A stretch of 64,000 bases of DNA from DAITBA01 sp036824005 (GCA_036824005.1 DAITBA010000013.1:62001-126000); one strand, 5' to 3'. Counted from the stretch's first letter, positions 34,178-43,516 are shown. A program made the numbers and translations. Notes: generated from the sequence alone by a model not told the origin.

Positions 34178-36382
34178 ATGCTGTTCGGCCGTCGCAAAAA
34201 GAACCCGATCAAGATCGCCGACAAGGGCGTGGTCGAGTGGAAGTATGCCGCCTGCGGCTACTGCTCCACCGGCTGCTCCATCGAAGTCGGACTGAATGCC
34301 GAGGGCAAGCCGGTGGCCTCGCGGGGTGTCGCCGATGCCGACGTGAACCGTGGCAAGCTCTGCCTCAAGGGTATCTTCGAGCACGAACTGTTCACCTCCG
34401 CCGGCCGCGGCACGAAGCCGCTGATGCGCGCGCGCTGGCACGACGAATGGCGGCCCGCCACTTGGGACGCAGCCCTCGACACGCTGCACGACGAGATCGT
34501 GCGCATCCAGGCGGCGTACGGGCGGGACTCGTTCGCCATCATCTCCACCGGCCAGATGCTCACCGAGGAGTTCTACACCCTGGGCAAGCTGACGCGGGGG
34601 CTCATAGGCACCAACAACTACGACGGCAACACCACGCTGTGCATGTCCTCGGCCGTGTCCGGCTACAAGCGCTCCTTCGGGTCCGACGGCCCGCCCGGAT
34701 GCTACGAAGACTTCGAGCACACCGACTGTCTGATCGCCTGGGGCTCCAACCTGCCCGAGCAACACCCCATCATCTACTGGCGCCTGAAGGAGGCCCAGGA
34801 GAAGCGTAACTTCCCGTTGATCGTGGTGGACCCGCGCGTCACCATGCTGGCGCAGAACGCCCACATGCATCTGCCCATCCGGCCCGGCACCGACGTGGTG
34901 CTGCAAAACGCCCTGATGCATGTCATCTTCAAGGAGGGCCTGCACGACCAGCGCTACATCGACGCCAACACCATCGGCGTCGACGCCCTGCGCGCCGAAG
35001 TGGAGAAATACGATCCGGTCACCGCGTCGAAGATCTGCGGCATCGACGAAGACACGATCCGCGTCGTGGCGCGCACCTTCGCCAAGGCCGAGGCGGCCAT
35101 GCAGATCTGGACCATGGGCATCAACCAATCCACCCACGGCTCCGATGGCGTGGTGGGCATCAACAACCTGGCGCTGATCACCGGCAACATCGGCAAGCCG
35201 GGCGGCACCTCCCTGTCCATCACCGGCCAGTGCAACGCCATGGGCACGCGGGAATGGTCGTCCTGCTCCGGTCTGCCCAACTACCGGCTCCTGGAAGTGC
35301 CCGAGCATCGCGAGGAAGTGGCCAGGTTCTGGAACGTGGACCCGGAATTCTTCCCCAAGAAGCGGGGCATGTTGCAGACCGACATCTACCAGGCCATGGA
35401 GGCCGGTCAAATCAAGGGCATATGGCTGATCGCCACCAACCCGCTCTCCTCGCTGCCCAACACGGCGCGCATCCGCAGGGCCATGGAGAAGCTGGAGTTC
35501 TGCTGCGTGCAGGACTGCTATCAGGACAGCGAAAGCGCCCAGTATGCCCATGTCTTTCTGCCCGCCGGCACCTGGGCGGAAAAGGATGGTGTCATGACCA
35601 ACACCGAGCGGCGCATCAACCGCGTCAAGCCGGTGACGCTGCCCCCCGGCGAGGCGAAGCCGGACCTGTGGATCTTCAACCGGGTGGCGGAGCGGTTCAA
35701 CAGGGAAGGCCGGGTGAAGTTTCCCGAGAACGCTGCTGACATATTCCTGGAGATGCGCGAGATCTCGCGCGGACGGCTGGCCGACATCTCCGGCATGGAC
35801 CACGAGCTGATCGAGCGCAACCGCGGCATCCAGTGGCCCTACACCGCCGAGCAGCGGCAACGCGGCGAGACACCGCCCAAGGGCGGCAAGCGGCTGTACA
35901 CCGCGGACGGCACGTTCAGCTTTCCGGATGGCCGGGCCAAGCTCATCCCCCTGCCGTTCATCGACAACAACGAAGTGCCCGATGAGATGTTCCCCTTCTG
36001 GCTCAATACCGGCCGCCTCATCGAGCATTGGCACGGCCGCACCAAGACCGGCAAGATCGGCAACAACAACAAGTTCAGCCCGATCCCGTTCATCGAGATC
36101 AATCCGGATGCGGCGGCGGAGCTGGGCATTCGCCGCGGCGAGTACGTGCGCCTGGTGTCGCGCCGCTCGGACGCCGTGGCCATGGCCATGCCCACCCAGC
36201 GGGTGCCGAAGAACATGGTCTTCCTGCCCTTCCACTTCCACGACTGCGCCAACCGCCTGACCCTGGGCTTGCTCGATCCCTACTCGCGCCAGCCGGCATA
36301 CAAGCAGTCTGCCGTGCGCATCGAGCGCATCGCCGATCAGGCGGCGGCGGCGAAGCTCTCCATGGAGATGAGGACGTTCTGA
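34178..36382 (+). CDS. nasA: Assimilatory nitrate reductase catalytic subunit (molybdopterin enzyme)
   Basis: This 734-residue protein is a NasA/NarB-type molybdoenzyme: N-terminal [4Fe-4S] ligands CGYCSTGCSIEVG plus GKLCLKG, and the Mo-ligating Cys in TTLCMSSAVSGYKRS. It ends in a molydopterin-binding C-terminal domain (ELGIRRGEYVRLVSRR). There is no Tat signal, so it is cytoplasmic. It lacks the C-terminal BFD [2Fe-2S] domain found in NADH-linked NasA proteins. Electrons therefore probably come from the fused DmsB/DmsC-like protein that starts 2 bp after this gene. Confidence 0.92.
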   Translation: MLFGRRKKNPIKIADKGVVEWKYAACGYCSTGCSIEVGLNAEGKPVASRGVADADVNRGKLCLKGIFEHELFTSAGRGTKPLMRARWHDEWRPATWDAALDTLHDEIVRIQAAYGRDSFAIISTGQMLTEEFYTLGKLTRGLIGTNNYDGNTTLCMSSAVSGYKRSFGSDGPPGCYEDFEHTDCLIAWGSNLPEQHPIIYWRLKEAQEKRNFPLIVVDPRVTMLAQNAHMHLPIRPGTDVVLQNALMHVIFKEGLHDQRYIDANTIGVDALRAEVEKYDPVTASKICGIDEDTIRVVARTFAKAEAAMQIWTMGINQSTHGSDGVVGINNLALITGNIGKPGGTSLSITGQCNAMGTREWSSCSGLPNYRLLEVPEHREEVARFWNVDPEFFPKKRGMLQTDIYQAMEAGQIKGIWLIATNPLSSLPNTARIRRAMEKLEFCCVQDCYQDSESAQYAHVFLPAGTWAEKDGVMTNTERRINRVKPVTLPPGEAKPDLWIFNRVAERFNREGRVKFPENAADIFLEMREISRGRLADISGMDHELIERNRGIQWPYTAEQRQRGETPPKGGKRLYTADGTFSFPDGRAKLIPLPFIDNNEVPDEMFPFWLNTGRLIEHWHGRTKTGKIGNNNKFSPIPFIEINPDAAAELGIRRGEYVRLVSRRSDAVAMAMPTQRVPKNMVFLPFHFHDCANRLTLGLLDPYSRQPAYKQSAVRIERIADQAAAAKLSMEMRTF

Positions 36383-36384
36383 TC

Positions 36385-38310
36385 ATGAACACCGCCACGA
36401 CAACGATTCGTCATTTCGGCGAAAGCGGACAAGCTGAACTGTCGCACCCATCGACCGGCGTTGCCCTGGAGAACGTCGGCGCCCGCCCCTCTGGTTCGAA
36501 GGAGCACGACAGCACACCAACGAACGCCAAAGAGCGGCGCAGCATCTTTCCGGCACGCCCCGACGAACCGGATTACGCGCGTCTCAACGATCCTTCCAGC
36601 CAGCCGCTCAACCGTTACGGCAAACCGATCGAGACCGTGCCGGAGGGCGATCCCCTGCGCGGTGCCAGCCTGCGCATCAACGGCAACCCCGATATCGGCG
36701 CCAATCCCAACCGCTACAAGCAGCACGGGTTCTTCTTCAACGCCGACAATTGCATCGCCTGCCACGCCTGCGAAGCGGCCTGTTCGGAGAAGAACGACAA
36801 CCCGGCGCACATCGCATTCCGCTCGGTGGGCTTCGTCGAGGGCGGCACGTACCCGAACTACCAGCGCATCAATATTTCCATGGCCTGCAACCACTGCGAC
36901 AACCCGGTCTGTCTCAAGGGTTGCCCGACGCGCGCCTACACCAAGTTCGCGGAATACGGCGCCGTGTTGCAGGACCCGGACATCTGCTTCGGCTGCGGCT
37001 ACTGCACCTGGGTGTGCCCCTACAACGCGCCGCAGTTGGACCCCGTGAAAGGTCAGGTGTCCAAGTGCAACATGTGCGTGGACCGGCTCGAGGTCGGACT
37101 GAAGCCCGCCTGCGTCGCGGCCTGCCTGGGCAAAGCGCTGGACTTCGGCGTCATCGAGAACATTCCCGAAGGACGCAGCCAGGCCAAGGCGGAGATCCCC
37201 GGCTTCCCGCGCACCGACATCACCCATCCCAACATCCGCTTCCAGCAGACGCGCACCACCCAGCGCGACATGGTTCGGGTGGACAGCCAGCCGCTCAAAT
37301 ACCATCGCGACGACGGCACCGGGAAGTTCACGCCGGTGCTGGATCCCAAATACGGTTTCGAGCGCCAGTGGAACCTGAAGAAGCTGCTCGGTTCCCACGA
37401 GAATGCCCACATTGCGTTCACGCTGAGCGTGCAGACCGTGATGGGCGCCTTCGTCATGCTCATGCTGCCGGGATTGGAAGCGCTGAACAGCCTGACGACG
37501 CTGTTGGTCATGCTCGCCCTGATGGCCTACGGTCTGTTCAGGCTCAACATGCACCTGGGCAAACCGCTGCGCTTCTACCGCGGCTTCAACAACTTGCGCC
37601 TGTCACCCGTGAGCCGCGAGATCGCCGGCGTGTCGCTGTTCTTTGGCGGTCTGGCCGGTTACACGTTGTTCACGCTACTGCCTGGTTTGCCTGTCGCTGA
37701 TGTCCTGAAGCCAGCCAGCGCCGTCATGGCCTTGCTTGGTCTGGCGTTCGGCGGCTATTACATGATCAAGCTCTATCGCATACCAGCGCGCCCGTTCTGG
37801 GACCACTGGCACACGGCGGCGGCCTTCGTCGGCACCGCGCTCACGTTCGGCGGCCTGCTGCTGGCACTGATCGGCACTGCCACAGGCGCGATCACCCCGG
37901 CACTCGCCGCAGTACTCGGCAGCGCCATCGCCGCGGGCGTCGCCCTGGAGGGGCTCGGACTGCTGGCCCATGCCCGCGATCTGAAGGCGCGCGGCGACGA
38001 AGGTGCAGCCTCCCATTACGAGCAGACGACACGCTACGGCTGGCCCTATCTGCTGCGCAACGGCCTGCTCGGGCTCGCCTTCGCGCTGGCGCTCGCCATG
38101 GCCGTCACGGGTCAACTGTCGCTGCTCGCGCCGCTGGCAGCTGTCGCATTGCCTGCCGCCGTCCTCGGCCGCGCCCTGTTCTACGTCCTGGTCATTCCGA
38201 CCACCATGCCGGGCGCATTCTTCTGGCGCAACAAGGGATTCGTCGAACACGCGCGCGAGGTCGGCCTGGCGCGGATGCCGCAGCTCGGCGTTCTGCCCGA
38301 TGGCCATTGA
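36385..38310 (+). CDS. Fused DmsB-like 4x[4Fe-4S] protein and DmsC-like membrane anchor
   Basis: This 641-residue protein joins two subunits that are normally separate. Residues about 100-280 hold four ferredoxin-type Cys groups (CIACHACEAACSEKN, CNHCDNPVCLKGCP, CFGCGYCTWVCP, CNMCVDRL...CVAACLG) as in DmsB. From about 335 to the end there are about eight membrane helices (FTLSVQTVMGAFVMLMLPG and so on) as in DmsC, which oxidises quinol. The first 95 residues are a hydrophilic extension. It starts 2 bp after nasA, so the two should form a membrane-bound nitrate reductase drawing electrons from the quinol pool; that is inferred from context and domains. Confidence 0.88.
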   Translation: MNTATTTIRHFGESGQAELSHPSTGVALENVGARPSGSKEHDSTPTNAKERRSIFPARPDEPDYARLNDPSSQPLNRYGKPIETVPEGDPLRGASLRINGNPDIGANPNRYKQHGFFFNADNCIACHACEAACSEKNDNPAHIAFRSVGFVEGGTYPNYQRINISMACNHCDNPVCLKGCPTRAYTKFAEYGAVLQDPDICFGCGYCTWVCPYNAPQLDPVKGQVSKCNMCVDRLEVGLKPACVAACLGKALDFGVIENIPEGRSQAKAEIPGFPRTDITHPNIRFQQTRTTQRDMVRVDSQPLKYHRDDGTGKFTPVLDPKYGFERQWNLKKLLGSHENAHIAFTLSVQTVMGAFVMLMLPGLEALNSLTTLLVMLALMAYGLFRLNMHLGKPLRFYRGFNNLRLSPVSREIAGVSLFFGGLAGYTLFTLLPGLPVADVLKPASAVMALLGLAFGGYYMIKLYRIPARPFWDHWHTAAAFVGTALTFGGLLLALIGTATGAITPALAAVLGSAIAAGVALEGLGLLAHARDLKARGDEGAASHYEQTTRYGWPYLLRNGLLGLAFALALAMAVTGQLSLLAPLAAVALPAAVLGRALFYVLVIPTTMPGAFFWRNKGFVEHAREVGLARMPQLGVLPDGH

Positions 38311-38369
38311 CCGCGGCAATGCATACCGATTTCTCCCATTGAACGATTCACGATTCGAGAGGCAACCCC

Positions 38370-38711
38370 GTGGAAGCAACCGCCAGAAGAACCAAGCCCG
38401 TTACCGCGCAATGGAAGCGGATCTGTTCCCTGCAGGACATCCCGATGCTGGGCGCGCGCGTGGTGAGAAGCAAGTCCGGCGATATCGCCGTTTTCCGCAC
38501 GGCCGCAGACGAGGTGTTTGCGCTGCATGACAAGTGCCCGCACAAAGGCGGCCCCCTTTCCCAGGGCATCGTCCATGGCCGCCAGGTCACCTGTCCCCTA
38601 CATGGCTGGAAGATCTCGCTCGAGGATGGCGAGGCCGTGGCCCCGGACGTGGGCTGCGCGGGGCGCATCGAGGTCAAGGTCGAGCAGGGCAACGTGTACC
38701 TGCTGGCGTAG
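38370..38711 (+). CDS. nirD: Nitrite reductase small subunit (Rieske-type)
   Basis: This 113-residue protein is a Rieske [2Fe-2S] domain with CPHKGGPLSQG and CPLHGWKI, the usual Cys-X-His and Cys-X2-His ligand pairs (NirD proteins from several groups lack the ligands; here they are present). It is the partner of NirB. The start is the GTG at 38370; the flanking sequence offers no better codon. It lies 60 bp after the DmsB-DmsC fusion and 40 bp before the transporter. Confidence 0.9.
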   Translation: MEATARRTKPVTAQWKRICSLQDIPMLGARVVRSKSGDIAVFRTAADEVFALHDKCPHKGGPLSQGIVHGRQVTCPLHGWKISLEDGEAVAPDVGCAGRIEVKVEQGNVYLLA

Positions 38712-38751
38712 CGGAACATGACAAAGGTATCGATATTGGTCTAACGCAATC

Positions 38752-39966
38752 ATGGACAAGAAGTCATTTCTCAAGGCCGGTCACCCGCCCACGCTGCTGG
38801 CGGCATTTCTCTACTTCGACCTCGCCTTCATGGTGTGGGTCATGCTCGGTCCGCTCGGGGTGCAGATCGCCAAGGATCTCAACCTCAGCCATGCCGAAAA
38901 GGGGCTGATGGTAGCGACCCCCGTGCTGGCCGGCGCGCTGCTGCGCATGGTGATGGGCGTGCTGGTGGATCACCTCAAGCCGAGGTTGGCCGGCGCCATC
39001 GGCCAGGTCATCGTCATGGGCGCGCTGCTGGCGGCGTGGAAGTACGGCATCCACTCCTACGAGCAGACGCTGCTGCTCGGCCTGTTCCTGGGTGTAGCCG
39101 GCGCATCGTTCGCGGTGGCGCTGCCGCTCGCCTCGCGCTGGTATCCGCCCGAGCATCAGGGCACGGCGCTGGGCATCGCCGGCGCGGGCAACTCGGGAAC
39201 CGCGCTGGCGGCACTCTTCGCCCCCGGTCTGGCGGCCGCCTATGGCTGGACGAACGTGTTCGGGCTGGCCCTGATTCCCCTCGGCGCCGTGTTCGTGCTC
39301 TACGTCGTCCTGGCCAAGGATGCCCCCGATTGCCCGCCGGCCAAGCACCTGACCGACTACTTCAAGGTGCTCCGGGACCGCGACGCCTGGTGGTTCATGT
39401 TCTTCTACTCGGTCACCTTCGGCGGCTTCGTCGGTCTCGCGTCGTCCCTGACCATCTATTTCAATACCCAGTACGGACTCGATCCAAAGACCGCAGGCTT
39501 CTTCACCGCCGCCTGCGTGTTCGCCGGCTCGCTGGTGCGCCCCATCGGCGGCAATGTGGCCGACCGCGTCGGCGGCATCAAGAGCCTGTCGGTCATGTAC
39601 GTACTCGCGGCGGCGTTCCTCGCCATCGTCAGCTTCAACCTGCCGAACGCCTGGCTTGCCCTGGGCGCCTTCGTCTGCGCCATGCTGGCGCTGGGTATGG
39701 GCAACGGCGCCGTGTTCCAGTTGGTGCCCCAGCGCTTCCGCAAAGAGATCGGCGTCATGACGGGACTGGTCGGCATGGCTGGTGGCATCGGCGGTTTCTA
39801 TCTCGCCTCCAGCCTCGGTTACTCGAAGCAGATCACCGGCAGCTATCAGGTGGGCTTTCTCGTTTTCGCCGCTCTCGCCCTGCTGGCGCTCGCCGGCCTC
39901 ACCGGCGTGAAGACGCGCTGGCGCACGACCTGGGGCGCAGCGCACCTGACCACGGCGAAGATCTGA
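38752..39966 (+). CDS. narK: Nitrate/nitrite MFS transporter (NarK/NasA family)
   Basis: This 404-residue protein has about 12 membrane helices and the NNP-family signatures: AGAGNSGTALAALFAPGLA in the first half and GMGNGAVFQLVPQRF in the second, both nitrate-signature regions, with conserved Arg in RMVMG and RPIGG. It imports nitrate or exchanges nitrate and nitrite across the inner membrane. It closes the operon nirB-nasA-DmsBC fusion-nirD-narK; a hairpin repeat follows it. Confidence 0.92.
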   Translation: MDKKSFLKAGHPPTLLAAFLYFDLAFMVWVMLGPLGVQIAKDLNLSHAEKGLMVATPVLAGALLRMVMGVLVDHLKPRLAGAIGQVIVMGALLAAWKYGIHSYEQTLLLGLFLGVAGASFAVALPLASRWYPPEHQGTALGIAGAGNSGTALAALFAPGLAAAYGWTNVFGLALIPLGAVFVLYVVLAKDAPDCPPAKHLTDYFKVLRDRDAWWFMFFYSVTFGGFVGLASSLTIYFNTQYGLDPKTAGFFTAACVFAGSLVRPIGGNVADRVGGIKSLSVMYVLAAAFLAIVSFNLPNAWLALGAFVCAMLALGMGNGAVFQLVPQRFRKEIGVMTGLVGMAGGIGGFYLASSLGYSKQITGSYQVGFLVFAALALLALAGLTGVKTRWRTTWGAAHLTTAKI

Positions 39967-39970
39967 TTCG

Positions 39971-40063
39971 CACCGCTTAGGACGCGGAGGACACAGAGGA
40001 AGGCTTCTTCTATGAAGCGCCCTCTGCCGAACTCTGCGTCGTCTGTGTCCTGTGCGGTTAAAC
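39971..40063. repeat. Dispersed hairpin repeat, copy 3
   Basis: The 104-bp gap between narK and the phosphatase-kinase gene is almost filled by an imperfect inverted repeat. The left arm contains GACGCGGAGGACACAGAGG and the right arm CTCTGCGTCGTCTGTGTCC, with outer ends ACCGC and GCGGT. A short inner hairpin (AAGGCTTCTTCTATGAAGC) forms the loop. The right end lies 8 bases before the start of the next gene. Confidence 0.7.
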
Positions 40064-40070
40064 TTTGTGC

Positions 40071-41756
40071 ATGACCCTCCAAGTATCCCTCGGCCATTGC
40101 TCGCTCACCGGCCCGCGCCCGCGCAACGAAGATTTCTGCGGCGCCGTGACGCCCGAGGGCGCGGAGCTGGAGTCGAAAGGCCTTGTGGCGGCGGTGGCCG
40201 ACGGCGTCGGCGGTCACGCCAACGGACGCGAAGCCGCTGAGTTCACGGTACGCGGGCTGTTGTCCGACTACTACGCGACGCCGGACACGTGGAGCGTCCC
40301 CCACGCCCTGGACACGATCCTCGGCGCGCTCAATCGCTGGCTGATCGCCCACGCAGCCAAGTCGCGCGAGGCCGCCGGCATGGCAACCACACTGTCGGCC
40401 CTCGTCCTGCGCGGTACGCGGTACACGACGGCCCACGTCGGCGATTCCCGTATCTACCTCATGCGCGGCGGGCGTCTCACGCGACTCACGGAAGATCACG
40501 TCTGGGATCATCCGGAGCTGCACAATGTGCTGCGCCGGGCAATCGGCCTCGACCCGCACCTGGCGGTGGATTACGGCGACGGCGAACTCGAGCAGGGCGA
40601 CGCTTTTGCCCTCATGAGCGATGGTGTCTGGCACACGCTGGGCGATGCGCGTATCGCTGAATTGCTGCATGTTCATGCCGACCCCGCGGAATGTGCCAAT
40701 GCGTTCGTCCAGGAAGCGCTGCGCTACGGTGCCCAGGACAACTGCACCGCCCTCGTCCTGCACGTCCTCGCGCTGCCGAAGCTGAACCTGCGCGACTCGC
40801 TCGCCGGCGCACGCAAGCTGCCGCTGCCGCCGCGGCTGAAGCCCGGCCAGGAGATCGACGGTCTGACGGTGCAGGATCTGTTGCACGAATCGCGCGTCAC
40901 CCTGCTATATCGCGTCCGCAATGCCGCCACCGGCGAGCAGATGGTGATGAAGACATTGCGCCCGGACGCGGCCGACGACGAGTCCACGGCAGCGCTGGTG
41001 TACGAGGAGTGGCTCGCCCGGCGCGCGACATCCGAGTACTTCCCGCGCGTGATCGGGCACGATCTGCGCGCGCACCTGTACTACCTGATGAGCTGGCACG
41101 AGGGGGTGACGCTCAAGGCCATGCTCGAACGCGGCCACCGGTTTGCGCCGCCGGAAGCCGCGCAGCTCGCCATGCGTACCCTCAAGGGTGTCGCCGCCCT
41201 GCATCGGCAGGGTATCGTTCATCGCGACATCAAGCCCGACAATCTGCATCTGGGCAGCGACGGTCGGCTGCGCATCCTGGATCTCGGCGTCGCCGCCTCC
41301 GACGGCGTCGAGTTCAACGAGATCAACAATCCGGGCACGCCGAGCTACATGGCGCCGGAGCTGCTTGCCGGCGCGACAGCCAACGAACGCAGCGATCTCT
41401 ATGCCACGGGGGTGACGCTCTACCACCTGCTGACGCGCAAATATCCCTACGGAGAGATCGAGCCGTTTCAACACCCGAAGTTCGGCAATCCGCTGCCGCC
41501 GACGCGCTATCGGCCGGACATACCGGCGTGGCTGGAAGCGGTGATTCTGAAAGCGGTGGCGCGCGATCAGCCGGACCGCTTCGAGACCGCCGAGGAGTTC
41601 CTGCTCGCCATCGAGCGCGGCGCCAACCGCCCCCTGCGCGCGCCGCGCCGCATGCCGCTCGCCCAGCGCGCGCCGCTGCGCCTGTTGGCGGTGCTACTGG
41701 CTCTGTCGCTGCTCGGCAACCTCGTACTCGCCTACCTGCTTATGACACCGCGCTAA
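40071..41756 (+). CDS. Bifunctional PP2C-type phosphatase and Ser/Thr kinase, membrane-anchored
   Basis: This 561-residue protein has an N-terminal PP2C domain (about 5-235: RPRNEDFCG, VADGVGGHANG, GMATTLSAL, HVGDSRIYL, AQDNCTALVL) and a C-terminal kinase domain (about 260-515: HRDIKPDNLHL, LDLGVAASDG, GTPSYMAPELL). The usual DFG is DLG here. A single membrane helix lies near the C-terminus (about 533-556). Such fusions often sit beside nitrate transport and assimilation genes, and it is plausibly a regulator of the flanking nitrate genes. The ATG at 40071 follows the repeat directly and has no obvious Shine-Dalgarno. Confidence 0.88.
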   Translation: MTLQVSLGHCSLTGPRPRNEDFCGAVTPEGAELESKGLVAAVADGVGGHANGREAAEFTVRGLLSDYYATPDTWSVPHALDTILGALNRWLIAHAAKSREAAGMATTLSALVLRGTRYTTAHVGDSRIYLMRGGRLTRLTEDHVWDHPELHNVLRRAIGLDPHLAVDYGDGELEQGDAFALMSDGVWHTLGDARIAELLHVHADPAECANAFVQEALRYGAQDNCTALVLHVLALPKLNLRDSLAGARKLPLPPRLKPGQEIDGLTVQDLLHESRVTLLYRVRNAATGEQMVMKTLRPDAADDESTAALVYEEWLARRATSEYFPRVIGHDLRAHLYYLMSWHEGVTLKAMLERGHRFAPPEAAQLAMRTLKGVAALHRQGIVHRDIKPDNLHLGSDGRLRILDLGVAASDGVEFNEINNPGTPSYMAPELLAGATANERSDLYATGVTLYHLLTRKYPYGEIEPFQHPKFGNPLPPTRYRPDIPAWLEAVILKAVARDQPDRFETAEEFLLAIERGANRPLRAPRRMPLAQRAPLRLLAVLLALSLLGNLVLAYLLMTPR

Positions 41757-41774
41757 GTCCCGCGCTCGGCATGC

Positions 41775-42566
41775 TCAGGCCGCCACTTTTAGCTGCTTGC
41801 GGTAGAGGAACTCCAGCAGCGAAGCGCGGTACTCAGCGAACCGAGCATCGTGGGCCAGCTTCAGCCGCTCCCGCGGCCAGGGCAGCTCGACGTTCAGAAT
41901 CTCGCCGATGGTTGCCGCCGGGCCGTTGGTCATCATGACGATGCGATCGGAGAGCAGCACCGCTTCGTCCACGTCGTGGGTGACCATGACTACGGTCGCG
42001 CCGGTCTGTTCCATGACTTCCATCAGTTCGTCCTGGAGCCGGGCGCGTGTGAGCGCATCCAAGGCGCCAAACGGCTCGTCCAACAGCAGGATCTTCGGCT
42101 GCATGGACAGGGCCCGGGCGATGCCGACGCGCTGCTTCATGCCGCCGGAGATCTCGTGGGGATACTTGGTCTCGGCGTGGGTGAGGCCCACCATGGCCAG
42201 CGCATCGTGGCTGCGCTGCTTGAGCTTCGCCTTGCCTTCCTTCGCGCCGAAGACCCGCTCCACCGCCAGATAGACATTGTCGAAGCAGGTGAGCCAGGGC
42301 AGCAGCGAGTGGTTCTGGAACACCACGGCACGCTCCGGTCCCGGCCCGCCGATCTCCCGTCCGGCGCAGAAGAGATAGCCGGAGGTGGGCTTGAGCAGGC
42401 CGGCGATGAGATTGAGCAGGGTGGACTTGCCGCAGCCGGAGTGACCGATCAGGGAAACGAACTCGCCCTCCTCGATATTGAGGTTGATGTTGCGTAACGC
42501 GACGAACCGACCCTTCTTGGTTTCGAACGCCATGCCGGCGTTCTCGACTTGCACGATCCTTGCCAT
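41775..42566 (-). CDS. nrtD: Nitrate ABC transporter ATP-binding protein
   Basis: This 263-residue ATPase has Walker A (GHSGCGKST), the Q-loop in VFQNHSLLPWL, the signature EISGGMKQR, Walker B (ILLLDEPFGALD) and the H-loop (VTHDVDEA). Sequence around the Q-loop and C-terminus is typical of NrtD/SsuB-type ATPases of the nitrate/sulfonate/taurine group. It lacks the C-terminal binding-protein domain of NrtC. The permease gene lies 11 bp upstream, and the substrate-binding protein gene before that. Confidence 0.9.
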   Translation of the reverse strand: MARIVQVENAGMAFETKKGRFVALRNINLNIEEGEFVSLIGHSGCGKSTLLNLIAGLLKPTSGYLFCAGREIGGPGPERAVVFQNHSLLPWLTCFDNVYLAVERVFGAKEGKAKLKQRSHDALAMVGLTHAETKYPHEISGGMKQRVGIARALSMQPKILLLDEPFGALDALTRARLQDELMEVMEQTGATVVMVTHDVDEAVLLSDRIVMMTNGPAATIGEILNVELPWPRERLKLAHDARFAEYRASLLEFLYRKQLKVAA

Positions 42567-42577
42567 GATGGATTCCT

Positions 42578-43516
42578 TCACTCGTAGGAGAAACGCTTGG
42601 CGATGAACAGCAGAGCCTGTTCCAGCAGCAGGCCGACGCCGCCGATGACGAAGATGGCGATGACGATGTGCTCGACCTTGAGGTTGTTCCACTCGTCCCA
42701 CACCCAGAAGCCGATGCCCACGCCGCCGGTCAGCATCTCTGCCGCGACGATCACCAGCCAGGCGGTGCCGATGGACAGCCGGATGCCGGTCAACATGTAG
42801 GGCAGCACCGCCGGGAAGAGGATCTTGGTGACGATCTTCCACTCGGAAAGATTGAGCACCCGCGCCACGTTCATGTAATCCTCGGGCACGCGCTGCACGC
42901 CCACGGCGGTGTTGATGATCATGGGCCAGATGGAGCAGATGAAGATGGTCCAGGTGGCCGCCGGATCCGCCGCCTTGAACACCATCAGGCCGATGGGCAG
43001 CCAGGCCAGCGGCGAGACCGGGCGCAGCAGGCTGATGATGGGCTCAAGCATCTTGTTCATGAAGGCGAAGCGGCCGATGATGAAGCCGAGTGGAATGCCC
43101 ACCAGGGCGGCGAAGCCGAAGCCGATGCCGACGCGTTTCAGCGAGGTCAGCACGTTCCAGCCGATGCCCTGGTCATTCGGCCCGTTCTGATAGAACGGAT
43201 CGGCGAATACCTTGACGGCGGCATCCCAGGTTTGCGCGGGTCCGGGAAATCCGCTGCTTTTGCTCGCCACCAGCGCCCAGATGCCGACCAGCAGCAGCAG
43301 GCCAAGCAGCGGCGGTACGACGCGCTGAACCGCCGCGCCAGAGGCGAAGCGACGCGCCGGCCCGGCTGTCGGCGCTTCGGCAACGGTCGCGGGCGTCTCG
43401 TTGGCGGCCTCAGCGAGGGCAAGTGCCTTTGCCGCGCTCGCCCTGGCCGAATCCCTGTTCGGTTCGACGTCTAACATCGTCGCCACCTTGTCGTGGCCGA
43501 TTGTTGCAGCTGTCAT
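42578..43516 (-). CDS. nrtB: Nitrate ABC transporter permease
   Basis: This 312-residue permease has six or so membrane helices and the BPD-transporter EAA-like loop (VPEDYMNVARVLNLSEWKIVTKILFPAVLPYMLTGIR region). The hydrophilic N-terminal 70 residues are longer than in most homologues. The ATG at 43516 (MTAATIG) is preceded by AAGGAGAG. It is the middle gene of the nrtA-nrtB-nrtD operon. Confidence 0.9.
   Translation of the reverse strand: MTAATIGHDKVATMLDVEPNRDSARASAAKALALAEAANETPATVAEAPTAGPARRFASGAAVQRVVPPLLGLLLLVGIWALVASKSSGFPGPAQTWDAAVKVFADPFYQNGPNDQGIGWNVLTSLKRVGIGFGFAALVGIPLGFIIGRFAFMNKMLEPIISLLRPVSPLAWLPIGLMVFKAADPAATWTIFICSIWPMIINTAVGVQRVPEDYMNVARVLNLSEWKIVTKILFPAVLPYMLTGIRLSIGTAWLVIVAAEMLTGGVGIGFWVWDEWNNLKVEHIVIAIFVIGGVGLLLEQALLFIAKRFSYE

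Noticed and set aside
33941..36241. 766-codon open frame on the minus strand over nirB and nasA
   Set aside because: Same reason: shadow of two well-supported enzymes.
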